This document shows, piece by piece, positions 1-7,668 of a DNA stretch of 64,000 nt. The translations under genes were made by a program, and so were the position numbers. This DNA comes from Amycolatopsis aidingensis (GTDB taxonomy: Bacteria > Actinomycetota > Actinomycetes > Mycobacteriales > Pseudonocardiaceae), in the NCBI RefSeq assembly GCF_018885265.1, contig NZ_CP076538.1, positions 4,376,001 through 4,440,000 of the forward strand. Direction: 5' to 3'. Below the pieces are notes generated by a model. That model did not search any database, was not told the origin of the DNA, and worked only from the letters and a program-made list of their open reading frames with translations. How positions within the stretch are numbered: position 1 is the stretch's first letter; every line of letters begins with the position of its first letter.

Positions 1-74
1 CTCGACATCGCCGTGGTGTCGATGCCGAAGTCGGTGATGGCGGCATTGCCGGGTTTGGTCTGGGTATCAGGCAC
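1..74 (-). CDS. xylH: Sugar ABC transporter permease, N-terminal fragment
   Basis: Only the first 24 codons are in the window; the gene runs off the left edge. A GTG start at 74 overlaps the end of the ATP-binding protein gene by 8 bp (GTGCCTGA), so the two are translationally coupled. The visible residues include ADFG-type text (ITDFGIDTT), which resembles the cytoplasmic N-terminus of actinobacterial XylH-type permeases before their first membrane segment. Family and symbol are inferred mainly from operon position after a XylF-like binding protein and a XylG-like ATPase. RbsC or another monosaccharide permease is possible. Confidence 0.6.
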   Translation of the reverse strand, partial: MPDTQTKPGNAAITDFGIDTTAMS

Positions 75-858
75 GATCGGCTCTTTCACAGGAGTGCGGA
101 CTGGGGCGGGCCAGGCCGAGCTCCCCCGACCGGCCCGCGGTGATCAGTTCGACGACCTGGCTGTGGGTGACGTCCTTGACCGGCACCTGGGCCACCATCC
201 GGCCCAGGTACAGCACGGCGATCCGGTCGGACACCTCGAAGACGTCGGCCATGTTGTGGCTGATCAGCACCACGCCAAGGCCCTGCTCGGCGAGCCTGCG
301 CACCAGGTCGAGCACCTGCCGGGTCTGCGCGACACCCAGCGCGGCGGTGGGCTCGTCCAGCAGCACCACCTTGCTGTCCCACAGCACCGACTTGGCGATC
401 GCCACGGTCTGGCGCTGGCCGCCGGACAGTGCCGACACCGGGGTGCGCACCGACTTGACCGTGCGCACCGACAGCGAGGCCAGCGTCTCCCGCGCCGCGT
501 TCTCCATGCTCGCCTCGTCCAGCAGCCAGCGGCTGCCACGCTCCCTGCCGAGGAACATGTTCTGCACGATGTCGAGGTTGTCGGCCAGCGCGAGGTCCTG
601 GTAGACGACCTCGATGCCGAGCGCCGCCGCATCCTTCGGGCCGCGGATATGCACCGGCTCGCCGCGGAAGGTCACCGTGCCGGAGTCCGCCCCGTGGATC
701 CCGGCAATGCATTTGATCAGGGTGGACTTGCCGGCGCCGTTGTCACCGACCAGCGCCGTGACCTCGCCGGCTCGCACGGCGAAGTCCACGTCGTGCAGGA
801 CGTGCACCGCGCCGAAACTCTTGTTCAGTGCGGTCAGTTGCAGGATGGGATCGGTCAT
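67..858 (-). CDS. xylG: Monosaccharide ABC transporter ATP-binding protein
   Basis: This 263-aa cytoplasmic ATPase would energise monosaccharide import through the permease that follows. Walker A GDNGAGKST is at residues 38-46, the signature LSGGQ at 144-148, Walker B VVLLDEP at 164-170 and the switch histidine at about 201. It has a single nucleotide-binding domain, about half the length of two-domain RbsA/XylG of enterobacteria, which is usual for actinobacterial sugar importers of the XylFGH or FrcBCA type. It lies 76 bp after the binding-protein gene, with a strong stem-loop between them, and overlaps the permease start. The substrate cannot be read from this protein; xylose is the usual annotation. 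Confidence 0.85.
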   Translation of the reverse strand: MTDPILQLTALNKSFGAVHVLHDVDFAVRAGEVTALVGDNGAGKSTLIKCIAGIHGADSGTVTFRGEPVHIRGPKDAAALGIEVVYQDLALADNLDIVQNMFLGRERGSRWLLDEASMENAARETLASLSVRTVKSVRTPVSALSGGQRQTVAIAKSVLWDSKVVLLDEPTAALGVAQTRQVLDLVRRLAEQGLGVVLISHNMADVFEVSDRIAVLYLGRMVAQVPVKDVTHSQVVELITAGRSGELGLARPSPHSCERADRA

Positions 859-879
859 CGTGGGTTCTTTCGCTGGAGG

Positions 880-923
880 CCGGGGCGGGGAGCGGGAGCT
901 GCGGGGGACGCTCCCCGCCCCGG
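880..923 (-). terminator. Intercistronic stem-loop between xylF and xylG
   Basis: A perfect 15-bp GC-rich inverted repeat (arms 880-894 and 909-923, 14-nt loop) fills most of the 76-bp gap between the binding-protein stop and the ATPase start. No U-run follows it on the transcribed strand, so it is more likely a partial terminator or 3'-end stabiliser than a full stop. Such an element would leave more xylF message than xylG/xylH message. The structure is seen; the function is inferred. Confidence 0.6.
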
Positions 924-934
924 CAGGCTGGTGA

Positions 935-2071
935 TCAGGAGATGCCGAGCTCGGCGCAGGTGTCCTGCAGGTCGTCGGTGCAGACGTCGGAAGCCGGGAC
1001 GTAGCCCTCGTCGATCACCGTCTTCACGTTGTCCTTGGTGATCAGCTGGGGCTCGAGCAGCACCGACTTGACCTGCCTGCCGCCTTCGGGGTCCTCGGTG
1101 ACATCCGAGGCGAGTTCGTCCGCGGCGGCGGTGTCCCCGCTGGCCAGTGCGGCGGCCAGCTTGGCGGTGGCGTTGGCCTCCTGCTGGATCGGCTTGAACA
1201 CCGTCATGTACTGGTCGCCGCGCAGGATCGCCTTCAGCCCGGCCGGGGTGGCGTCCTGCCCGGTCACCGGGACCCGCCCGTTGAGGCCGTTCTTCTTCAG
1301 TACGGTGATCACCGCACCGGCCAGCCCGTCGTTGGCGGCGACCACGCCGTCCACCGTGCCGCCGTTGCTGGTGAGGATCTGTTCGAAGGTCACGCCGCCC
1401 TTCTGGTTGTCCCAGTCGTCGATCCGCTGGCTCTGCACCAGCTTCAACTCGCCGGACTCATACAGTGGGCCGAGGACTTTCTGCTGGCCCTCGTAGAACA
1501 GCGAGGCATTGTTGTCCGTGGGCGCGCCCTCGATCTCGATCACCTCGGCGCCCTGCTTGCCCTCGAGCGCCTGGGCCAGGCCCTGCCCCTGCAGTTCGCC
1601 GACCTTCACGTTGTCGAAGGAGACGTAGTAGTCGGAGCTGCCGCCGAGATTGAGCCGGTCGTAGTCGATGGTGGGGATACCCGCGTTCTGCGCCTTGGTC
1701 GCAACGGCGCTGCCGACCTCGCTGTTGATCGAGGCGATGACCAGCACCTTCACCCCCTTGGCGATCATCCCGTCGGCCAGGGTGCTGAACTTCTGCACTT
1801 CGCCCTGCGCGTTCTGCACATCCGGTTCAAAGCCCTCGGCGCGCAGCGCCTTCTCCAGCATGGGCTTGTCGAAGCCCTCCCAGCGGGCCGAGCTGGCCGT
1901 CTCCGGCAGGATCACCCCGACGGTGCCCTTGGTCTCGCCACCGGACTCCGCGGGAGCGTTCTGCTCACCCTCCGGAGCCGCCGTGTTCGCACCGCATGCG
2001 GCCAGGGTGAGCGCCGCTCCCATGGTCGCCGCGGCGAGCGCAAGCCGCCTGGTCCGGCCTCGTGTACGCAT
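935..2071 (-). CDS. xylF: Sugar ABC transporter substrate-binding lipoprotein
   Basis: This 378-aa extracytoplasmic solute-binding protein is the first gene of the sugar-import operon. A basic N-terminus is followed by a hydrophobic stretch and a lipobox LAAC at residues 23-26, so it should be anchored to the membrane by a diacylated Cys26. The rest is a periplasmic-binding-protein type I fold (GVILPETASSARWEGFD near the start, then DYDRLN and VAANDGLAGA), typical of the XylF/RbsB/ChvE group. A palindromic candidate operator lies upstream at 2129-2157. Xylose is the best guess for ligand, but other pentoses or hexoses fit as well. Confidence 0.85.
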   Translation of the reverse strand: MRTRGRTRRLALAAATMGAALTLAACGANTAAPEGEQNAPAESGGETKGTVGVILPETASSARWEGFDKPMLEKALRAEGFEPDVQNAQGEVQKFSTLADGMIAKGVKVLVIASINSEVGSAVATKAQNAGIPTIDYDRLNLGGSSDYYVSFDNVKVGELQGQGLAQALEGKQGAEVIEIEGAPTDNNASLFYEGQQKVLGPLYESGELKLVQSQRIDDWDNQKGGVTFEQILTSNGGTVDGVVAANDGLAGAVITVLKKNGLNGRVPVTGQDATPAGLKAILRGDQYMTVFKPIQQEANATAKLAAALASGDTAAADELASDVTEDPEGGRQVKSVLLEPQLITKDNVKTVIDEGYVPASDVCTDDLQDTCAELGIS

Positions 2072-2128
2072 CCGTCGTTCCTTCCCGTGCCGCTACGCGA
2101 CGGCCCGGACCGATCCGGCGCCCCATCG

Positions 2129-2157
2129 CGCATATGTTGTGGGCGACAACATATGCG
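2129..2157. promoter_or_regulatory. Palindromic candidate operator of the sugar operon
   Basis: A perfect 12-bp inverted repeat (CGCATATGTTGT / ACAACATATGCG, 5-bp spacer) sits 58 bp upstream of the xylF start, in the only promoter region of this operon. Size and symmetry suit a dimeric repressor. ROK-family proteins control xylFGH in streptomycetes, so a ROK or LacI regulator is a reasonable guess, but none is encoded in the window. Confidence 0.55.
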
Positions 2158-2217
2158 GAGACACACTGCGAGGGAAGACACATTTTGGCAACGAACGAAC
2201 CGGGAAATTACCCGGAC

Positions 2218-4041
2218 TTACCAGGAACGCAACGTGGCGATGCGCTCTTCCAGCTGCTCGACGGTGGCCATCGCGATCGGTGGCCCGCCGCACACCCTGC
2301 GCAGCTCGTTATGGATCGCGCCATGCGGCTTGTTGGTGCGGTGGTGGTACATCCCCACCAGGGCGTTCAGCTCCTTGCGCAGCGCATGGATCCGCTCCCG
2401 CACGCTCTGCGGCTTGGCCGCGGGCTGCTCGTTCGCGGCCTCCTTGGCGGGCTTACGCCGCTTCTCGTCGGCCAGCTGCTCCTCCTGCCGCTTGCGCAGC
2501 AGCGCCCGCACCTGGTCCGGCTCCAGCAGGCCGGGCAGCCCCAGGTACTCCTGCTCCTCCTCGCTGCCGGAGAACACCGCGGTGCCGAAGGAGTTCCCGT
2601 CGTAGATCACCTGGTCCAGCTCGGCCGAGGCACCCAGCGAGGTGTACGCCTTCTCCTCCTCACCGGGCTCGTCCTCGGTACGGTTCGCCGCGACCAGCAG
2701 CTCGTCGTCCCAGCCGTCCTTCTCCCGATGCGGCTTGCCGAGCACGTGGTCCCGCTCGGCCTCCAGCTCGCTGGCCAGCTCCAGCAGCACCGGCACACTG
2801 GGCAGGAACACGCTCGCCGTCTCGCCGGGGCGCCGCGCCCGCACGAACCGGCCGATCGCCTGCGCGAAGAACAGCGGGGTGGAGGCGCTGGTCGCGTAGA
2901 CGCCGACGGCCAGCCGGGGGACGTCCACGCCCTCGGAAACCATCCGCACGGCGACCAGCCACCGCTCGTTGGAATCGGCGAACTGGCCGATCCGCTTGGT
3001 GGCGCCGGGGTCGTCGGAGAGCACCACCACCGGTTGCTCCCCGCTGATCCTGGCCAGCTGCTTGGCATAGGCCCGCGCGGAGTCCTGGTCCGTGGCGATC
3101 ACCAACCCGCCCGCGTCCGGAACGCCACCGGCCCGGACCTGGCTCAGCCGGGTGTCGGCGGCCTGCAGCACCGAGGGGATCCACTCCCCGCCGGGGTCCA
3201 GCGCGGTGCGCCAGGCGCGGGCGTTCTGCTCCGCGGTCAGCGGCTCGCCGAGCCGGGCGGTGAACTCCTCCCCCGCGCTGGTCCGCCAGGAGGCCTCGCC
3301 CGAGTAGGCGAGGAAGACCACCGGCCGGACCACGCCGTCGGCCAGCGCGTCGGCGTAGCCGTAGGTGTGGTCGGCCTTGCTGCGCATCGCGCCGGAACTG
3401 CCCTCCGGCTCGTAGCTGACGAACGGGATCGGCGAGTCGTCACTGCGGAACGGCGTCCCGGTGAGGGCCAGCCTGCGTACCGCGGGGGTGAAGGCCTCCC
3501 GGATGGCGTCCCCCCAGGACTTGGCGTCCCCGCCGTGGTGGATCTCGTCCAGGATGACCAGCGTCTTGCGGTTCTCGGTGCGCACCCTGTGCAGGGTCGG
3601 GTGGGCCGCCACCTGGGCATAGGTGAGCGCGACGCCCTGGAAGTCCGAGGAGGTGACCCCGGTGGTGTTGCGGAAGTTCGAGTCGATCGCGATCCCGGCA
3701 CCGGCGGCCGCGATGGCCCACTGATGCTTCAGGTGCTCGGTCGGGGTCACGATGGTGATCGCCTCGATGGTGCGGTCGGAGATCAGCTCGGCGGCGATCC
3801 GCAGGCCGAAAACCGTCTTACCCGCCCCCGGGGTGGCGACCGCGAGGAAGTCCTTGGGCCTGGTCGTCAGGTACTTGGTGAGCGCTCGGCGCTGCCACGC
3901 GCGCAGCGGGCGCGCGGTGGCGTCGTGTTCGGGCTGGGGTGCGGCGAACCCGCGCTGCGCATCAGCTGCCGGCGTCGGATTCTGTTGGGCCGTGTCCGAC
4001 ACGGAAGGTCCAACTCCTCTCGCGGGCATACGTGACAACAT
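2218..4041 (-). CDS. DEAH-type superfamily 2 helicase
   Basis: This 607-aa ATP-dependent helicase is likely to act on DNA. Walker A (ATPGAGKT) is at residues 69-76, the DEIH box at 165-168, motif III (LTGTPFR) at 193-199, and a C-terminal helicase domain has the motif VI-like text AQAIGRFVRA. The last 130 residues are highly charged (a run rich in Glu, Lys and Arg) and may form a coiled coil. The ATG at 4041 is preceded by GAGGA at 7-nt spacing, which supports this start over a GTG at 4002. The fold resembles UvrB/XPB/type-III-restriction helicases, but no partner nuclease or methylase is adjacent, so a role in restriction is not supported. The exact function is unknown. Confidence 0.85.
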   Translation of the reverse strand: MLSRMPARGVGPSVSDTAQQNPTPAADAQRGFAAPQPEHDATARPLRAWQRRALTKYLTTRPKDFLAVATPGAGKTVFGLRIAAELISDRTIEAITIVTPTEHLKHQWAIAAAGAGIAIDSNFRNTTGVTSSDFQGVALTYAQVAAHPTLHRVRTENRKTLVILDEIHHGGDAKSWGDAIREAFTPAVRRLALTGTPFRSDDSPIPFVSYEPEGSSGAMRSKADHTYGYADALADGVVRPVVFLAYSGEASWRTSAGEEFTARLGEPLTAEQNARAWRTALDPGGEWIPSVLQAADTRLSQVRAGGVPDAGGLVIATDQDSARAYAKQLARISGEQPVVVLSDDPGATKRIGQFADSNERWLVAVRMVSEGVDVPRLAVGVYATSASTPLFFAQAIGRFVRARRPGETASVFLPSVPVLLELASELEAERDHVLGKPHREKDGWDDELLVAANRTEDEPGEEEKAYTSLGASAELDQVIYDGNSFGTAVFSGSEEEQEYLGLPGLLEPDQVRALLRKRQEEQLADEKRRKPAKEAANEQPAAKPQSVRERIHALRKELNALVGMYHHRTNKPHGAIHNELRRVCGGPPIAMATVEQLEERIATLRSW

Positions 4042-4209
4042 GCGAACGTCCTCACCCTGCTGGTCCGGCCTCCCTGCCGGTGCCGCGGTGAGGACAGCGA
4101 TACGAGCCTACCTGGCTCGGCCGCGTGGGCCCCGCCACGGCACGCGGGTCCGGCGGGGGCGCAGGACACGCCAGACCGACCCGCCGGGCCGAACGCGCCG
4201 GGATGGACC

Positions 4210-5463
4210 ATGCTTAATGGCGCGATGAGTGGAGCGGGATCCGAGGCCGCCGCAGGCGGCGAGGGGCAACCTGCGCCCCAGCAGGGGGGTGGCAGGAAGG
4301 GTCCGCTGCGCCTGCTCCGCCGCACCCTGAGCAAGGCATGGGACGGCGCCATCTTCTCCGAGTCGGCCGAGGCCGCGTTCTGGCAGACCCTGTCCCTGCC
4401 GCCGCTGCTGCTCGGGCTGCTGGGCAGCGTGGGCTTCATGGGCGACTGGTTCGGCCCCGAGGTCGTGCGGGCGGTGAACGACCAGATCATCGCCTTCTGC
4501 GAGAAGATCTTCAGCGGCAGCGTGGTCAACCAGATCATCGAGCCGACCGTCGCGGACATCCTGAACAAGGGGAAGGGCGAGATCGTCTCGGTCGGTTTCC
4601 TGATCTCGCTGTGGGCCGGTTCCTCGGCGATGGCCTCGTTCGTGGACGCGATCACCGTGGCGCACGGTCAGTACGGCGTACGCAACGACGTGTGGCAGCG
4701 GATCTTCGCGTTGTTGCTGTACCTGGCCGGGCTGGTGCTGGTGGTGATCGGGCTGCCGGTGATCGCGATCGGCCCGGACCTGCTCACCGAGTTCTTCCCC
4801 ACGCAGTGGCAGCCCACCGTCGCCTACTGGGTGAGCACGCTGTACTACCCCACGCTGGCCGTGCTGATCGTGCTCGCGCTGGCCACCCTGTACAAGCTCG
4901 CGCTGCCGCGCAAGCTGCCATGGCACCGGGGACTGCCGGGGGCGGTGCTGGCGATGGGGATCTTCCTGCTGTCCAGTGTCGGGCTGCGCATCTACATCAC
5001 CTGGATCACCACCACCGGCTACACCTACGGCGCGCTGGCCACCCCGATCGCGTTCCTGCTGTTCACCTTCTTCATCGGGATGGCGATCGTCGGCGGTGCC
5101 TACTTCAACAGCGCGATCCAGGAACTGTGGCCTGCCAAGATGACCCGGCGGCAACGGCGCAAATGGCGCAGGCTGGAGCTGGAACGGGCGAACGAGCGGA
5201 TCCGCTCCGAGGAGGGCCGCAAGCTCTGGGAACGCACCACCATGCCGCTGCGCAGGCCGAACCGCGCCGGGCGGGAAGCCGAAGGCGCAGGCGAGGAGCC
5301 CGCCGGCACCGCGCAGGACGCGCAGGACACCACAGACACCGAGGCCACCGAGGACCCAGCCGAGCAGGCCACGGCGGAGGGCAGGACAGAACCCGCCGGG
5401 GGCGAGCCGACCAGGGGCGACGCCCCCGCGGACTGGCGACCGGCGCAGCGCGGTGACCGCTAG
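4210..5463 (+). CDS. YihY/BrkB-family integral membrane protein
   Basis: This 417-aa inner-membrane protein has about six hydrophobic segments between residues 55 and 305 (for example LLLGLLGSVGFMG, IFALLLYLAGLVLVVIG and IAFLLFTFFIGMAIVGG). The layout and motifs such as the LWAGSSAMASF segment match the YihY/BrkB (formerly 'ribonuclease BN') family. The C-terminal 110 residues are hydrophilic, rich in Glu, Ala and Arg, and probably cytoplasmic. The family's molecular role is not settled. An internal ATG at 4225 is an alternative start; the ribosome site before 4210 is weak. It converges on the DUF3039 gene with 18 bp between stop codons. Confidence 0.8.
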   Translation: MLNGAMSGAGSEAAAGGEGQPAPQQGGGRKGPLRLLRRTLSKAWDGAIFSESAEAAFWQTLSLPPLLLGLLGSVGFMGDWFGPEVVRAVNDQIIAFCEKIFSGSVVNQIIEPTVADILNKGKGEIVSVGFLISLWAGSSAMASFVDAITVAHGQYGVRNDVWQRIFALLLYLAGLVLVVIGLPVIAIGPDLLTEFFPTQWQPTVAYWVSTLYYPTLAVLIVLALATLYKLALPRKLPWHRGLPGAVLAMGIFLLSSVGLRIYITWITTTGYTYGALATPIAFLLFTFFIGMAIVGGAYFNSAIQELWPAKMTRRQRRKWRRLELERANERIRSEEGRKLWERTTMPLRRPNRAGREAEGAGEEPAGTAQDAQDTTDTEATEDPAEQATAEGRTEPAGGEPTRGDAPADWRPAQRGDR

Positions 5464-5484
5464 CGCGAGCTACCGCTCGTGCTA
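5461..5484. terminator. Stop-to-stop hairpin, bidirectional
   Basis: A 10-bp stem with one mismatch and a TACC loop (5461-5470 / 5475-5484). Its outer ends are exactly the TAG of the membrane-protein gene and the TAG of the converging DUF3039 gene. It probably terminates both transcripts. Confidence 0.55.
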
Positions 5485-5730
5485 TTCCTCGCCACCGGGG
5501 GGCAGGTTCTCGAAGATCCGCTTGCACTCGGGGCACACCGGCGAGCCGGGCTTGGCGGATTTCGTCACCGGGAAGACCTCACCGCACAGCGCCACCACGT
5601 GCGAGCCCATGACCGCGCTCTCCGCGATCTTGTTCTTACGCACGTAGTGGAACATCTTCGGTGCGTCGTCGTCGGTGCTGTCGGTGCCCTCGGGGCGGGT
5701 GTCGACATCGGGCAAGGTCTGCGTACTCAC
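5482..5730 (-). CDS. DUF3039 small zinc-ribbon-like protein
   Basis: An 82-aa protein beginning at a GTG at 5730. The first 25 residues are acidic and probably disordered. The conserved part follows (KMFHYVRKNKIAESAVMG) and ends in a possible metal site, ALCGE then PVCPEC about 15 residues later. This pattern matches DUF3039, a short actinobacterial family of unknown function. A longer reading frame upstream is only the shadow of the divergent psuG gene. It is convergent with the BrkB-family gene and divergent from psuG. Confidence 0.75.
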   Translation of the reverse strand: MSTQTLPDVDTRPEGTDSTDDDAPKMFHYVRKNKIAESAVMGSHVVALCGEVFPVTKSAKPGSPVCPECKRIFENLPPGGEE

Positions 5731-5800
5731 CCCTCTATCATGCCTCACCGGCCTCGCGCGGGCGTAGCGCACCGCCTGCCGTGCGGCAGGATGAGCAAGC

Positions 5801-6727
5801 ATGACGAGCACATCCCACCTGAACGTGTCACCCGAGGTAGCCCACGCGCTCGCCGGAGGGCATGGCGTGGTCGCGCTGGAGAGCACCCTGCTGGCACACG
5901 GGCTGCCCGCGGGCCGCAACCTCGAGGTCGGGCTGCGGCTGGAACGGGTGGTCCGGGAGGCGGGCGCCATTCCGGCCACCATCGCGGTGCTGGACGGCGT
6001 CGCCCGGATCGGCCTGGACCGGGCACAGCTGGAGCGGGTCTGCGATCCCGGCGCGGGGCTGGCCAAGCTGTCCCGGCGCGACCTCGGGGCGACGATCGCG
6101 CTCGGCCGCTGCGGGGCGACCACGATCTCCGCTACCTCGGCGCTGGCGCATGCCGCCGGCATCGGCGTGTTCGGCACCGGCGGGCTCGGCGGGGTCCACC
6201 TCCCGCTGCCGGGCGAGCAGGTGAGCTGGGACGTCTCGGCCGATCTCGGCACCCTGGCCGCGCTGCCGACCCTGGTGGTGTGCTCGGGGGTGAAGTCGGT
6301 GCTGGACATCGCGGCCACCCTGGAGGTGCTGGAGACCCACTCGGTGCCGGTGCTGGGCTACCGCACCGAGCACTTCCCCGGGTTCTACCGCCGCTCCACC
6401 GGGCTGCCGGTGTCCCAGCGGGTGGACGACCCGGCGGAAGTCGCCGCCGCCGTCCGCGCGCACCGCAGGCACGCGGGCTCGGGACTGCTGCTGGCCAACC
6501 CGGTGCCTGCCGAGTACGAGCTGGACCGCGCCCTGCACGACCGGCTGCTCGCCGAGGGTATGGCGAAGCTGCGGGCCGGGGGCGTGCGCGGCTCGGACGT
6601 CACCCCGGTGCTGCTGGAGCACTTCCACCGGGCCAGCGCAGGCGCCAGCCTGGACGCCAACGAGGCGCTGGTACTGGCCAACGCGCGGCTGGCCGCCGAG
6701 GTGGCGGTGGAGCTGAGCCCGCGGTGA
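5801..6727 (+). CDS. psuG: Pseudouridine-5'-phosphate glycosidase
   Basis: This 308-aa enzyme splits pseudouridine 5'-phosphate reversibly into ribose 5-phosphate and uracil. The sequence carries the family landmarks: VALESTLLAHGLP near residue 25, PATIAVLDG near 58, and the GVFGTGGLGGVH and SGVKSVLDI segments. Length is normal for PsuG. The adjacent kinase gene overlaps by 4 bp and would supply the phosphorylated substrate, so the pair forms a complete pseudouridine salvage route. Confidence 0.92.
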   Translation: MTSTSHLNVSPEVAHALAGGHGVVALESTLLAHGLPAGRNLEVGLRLERVVREAGAIPATIAVLDGVARIGLDRAQLERVCDPGAGLAKLSRRDLGATIALGRCGATTISATSALAHAAGIGVFGTGGLGGVHLPLPGEQVSWDVSADLGTLAALPTLVVCSGVKSVLDIAATLEVLETHSVPVLGYRTEHFPGFYRRSTGLPVSQRVDDPAEVAAAVRAHRRHAGSGLLLANPVPAEYELDRALHDRLLAEGMAKLRAGGVRGSDVTPVLLEHFHRASAGASLDANEALVLANARLAAEVAVELSPR

Positions 6728-7599
6728 GGGTCGTGGTGGTCGGCGACGCGGGGGTGGACCTGCTCGCCAGGCCGGAGGGTGGCATCGTGCCGGGCGGCGA
6801 TGTGCGGGCCGGTGCCCGGCTGGCCTGTGGCGGCGCCGGGGCGAACACCGCGCGCTCGCTGCGCGCCTGCGGTGCCGAACCGACGCTGGTGGCCAGGATC
6901 GGCGCGGACGCGGGCGGCAGGCTGGTCCGCGCCGAGCTGGCGGCGTCGGGGGTGCACTGCGCCTTCGCCGTGGATCCCGAGGCCGCCACCTGTTGCGTGG
7001 TGGTGCTGCTGGACGCCGAGGGCCAGCGCAGCATGCTGGCCGACCGGGGCGCGGCCGCCCTGCTGCGTGCGGAGGATCTCGCGGGCTGTATCCCTGCGGG
7101 AGCGGCGCACCTGCACCTTTCCGGTTACGTGCTGCTGGAGGAGTCCTCCCGCGCCGCCGGGCTGGCCGCGCTCGCCGCGGCCAGGGCCGCGGGCCTTTCC
7201 ACCTCGGTGGACCCGCAGGCCGCGGCACTGCTCACCGACCCGGCCGCGTTCCTTGCCGACATCAGGGGTGTGGACCTGCTGCTGCCCAACGCCGCCGAAC
7301 TCGCCGCGCTCACCGGCGGCCCCGAGCCCGCCTCCGCCGCGGCGCTGCTCGGCACGGTGGGCGCGGTGGCCGTCACCTCGGGGGCGCACGGGGCGGCCTG
7401 GGTGGATCGGACCGGGGTGACCACGGTGCCGGCCGAGGCCGTGGACTGCGTGGACAGCACCGGCGCCGGGGACGCCTTCGACGCGGGGGTGCTCACCGCC
7501 TGGCTGCGTGGCCACTCCCCCGCGCGGGCCCTGCGCGCCGGCACCCGGCTCGCCGCCCGCACCATCACCCACCTCGGCGCCTGCCGACCGCCCTACTGA
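6724..7599 (+). CDS. PfkB-family carbohydrate kinase, probable pseudouridine kinase
   Basis: A 291-aa ribokinase-like enzyme. It starts at a GTG whose bases overlap the psuG stop (GTGA). The N-terminal motif ACGGAGANTARSLRACGA corresponds to the first PfkB signature, and DSTGAGD at 244-250 is the second, with Asp250 as catalytic base. Coupling to psuG makes pseudouridine the most likely substrate, as in the PsuK/PsuG or IndA systems. The fold alone would also allow ribose or other nucleosides. Confidence 0.85.
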   Translation: MRVVVVGDAGVDLLARPEGGIVPGGDVRAGARLACGGAGANTARSLRACGAEPTLVARIGADAGGRLVRAELAASGVHCAFAVDPEAATCCVVVLLDAEGQRSMLADRGAAALLRAEDLAGCIPAGAAHLHLSGYVLLEESSRAAGLAALAAARAAGLSTSVDPQAAALLTDPAAFLADIRGVDLLLPNAAELAALTGGPEPASAAALLGTVGAVAVTSGAHGAAWVDRTGVTTVPAEAVDCVDSTGAGDAFDAGVLTAWLRGHSPARALRAGTRLAARTITHLGACRPPY

Positions 7600-7632
7600 C
7601 GTACCTACCGTCCGCAGGCCGAAGCTGGTTGC

Positions 7633-7648
7633 GTTGGTCCATACCACT
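7633..7648. promoter_or_regulatory. DasR-like operator candidate
   Basis: GTTGGTCCATACCACT matches 12 of 16 positions of the DasR responsive element (ACTGGTCTAGACCACT), keeping TGGTC and ACCACT. It ends 20 bp before the ATG of a secreted enzyme with a chitin-binding-like module. DasR is the GntR repressor of chitin and N-acetylglucosamine use in streptomycetes; a second, better site precedes the AA10 gene at 49110. No binding evidence is available. Confidence 0.45.
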
Positions 7649-7668
7649 ATCGGGTGTTTGGAGCTGAC

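Noticed and set aside
2062..4035. 657-codon open frame on the + strand opposite the helicase gene
   Set aside because: The translation is low-complexity text rich in Arg, Gly, Leu and His with no family motif. It is a GC-rich antisense shadow of a clear helicase.
2218..4041. A restriction or defence system built on the helicase
   Set aside because: No nuclease, methylase or other defence gene is adjacent, and the helicase has no nuclease domain visible.
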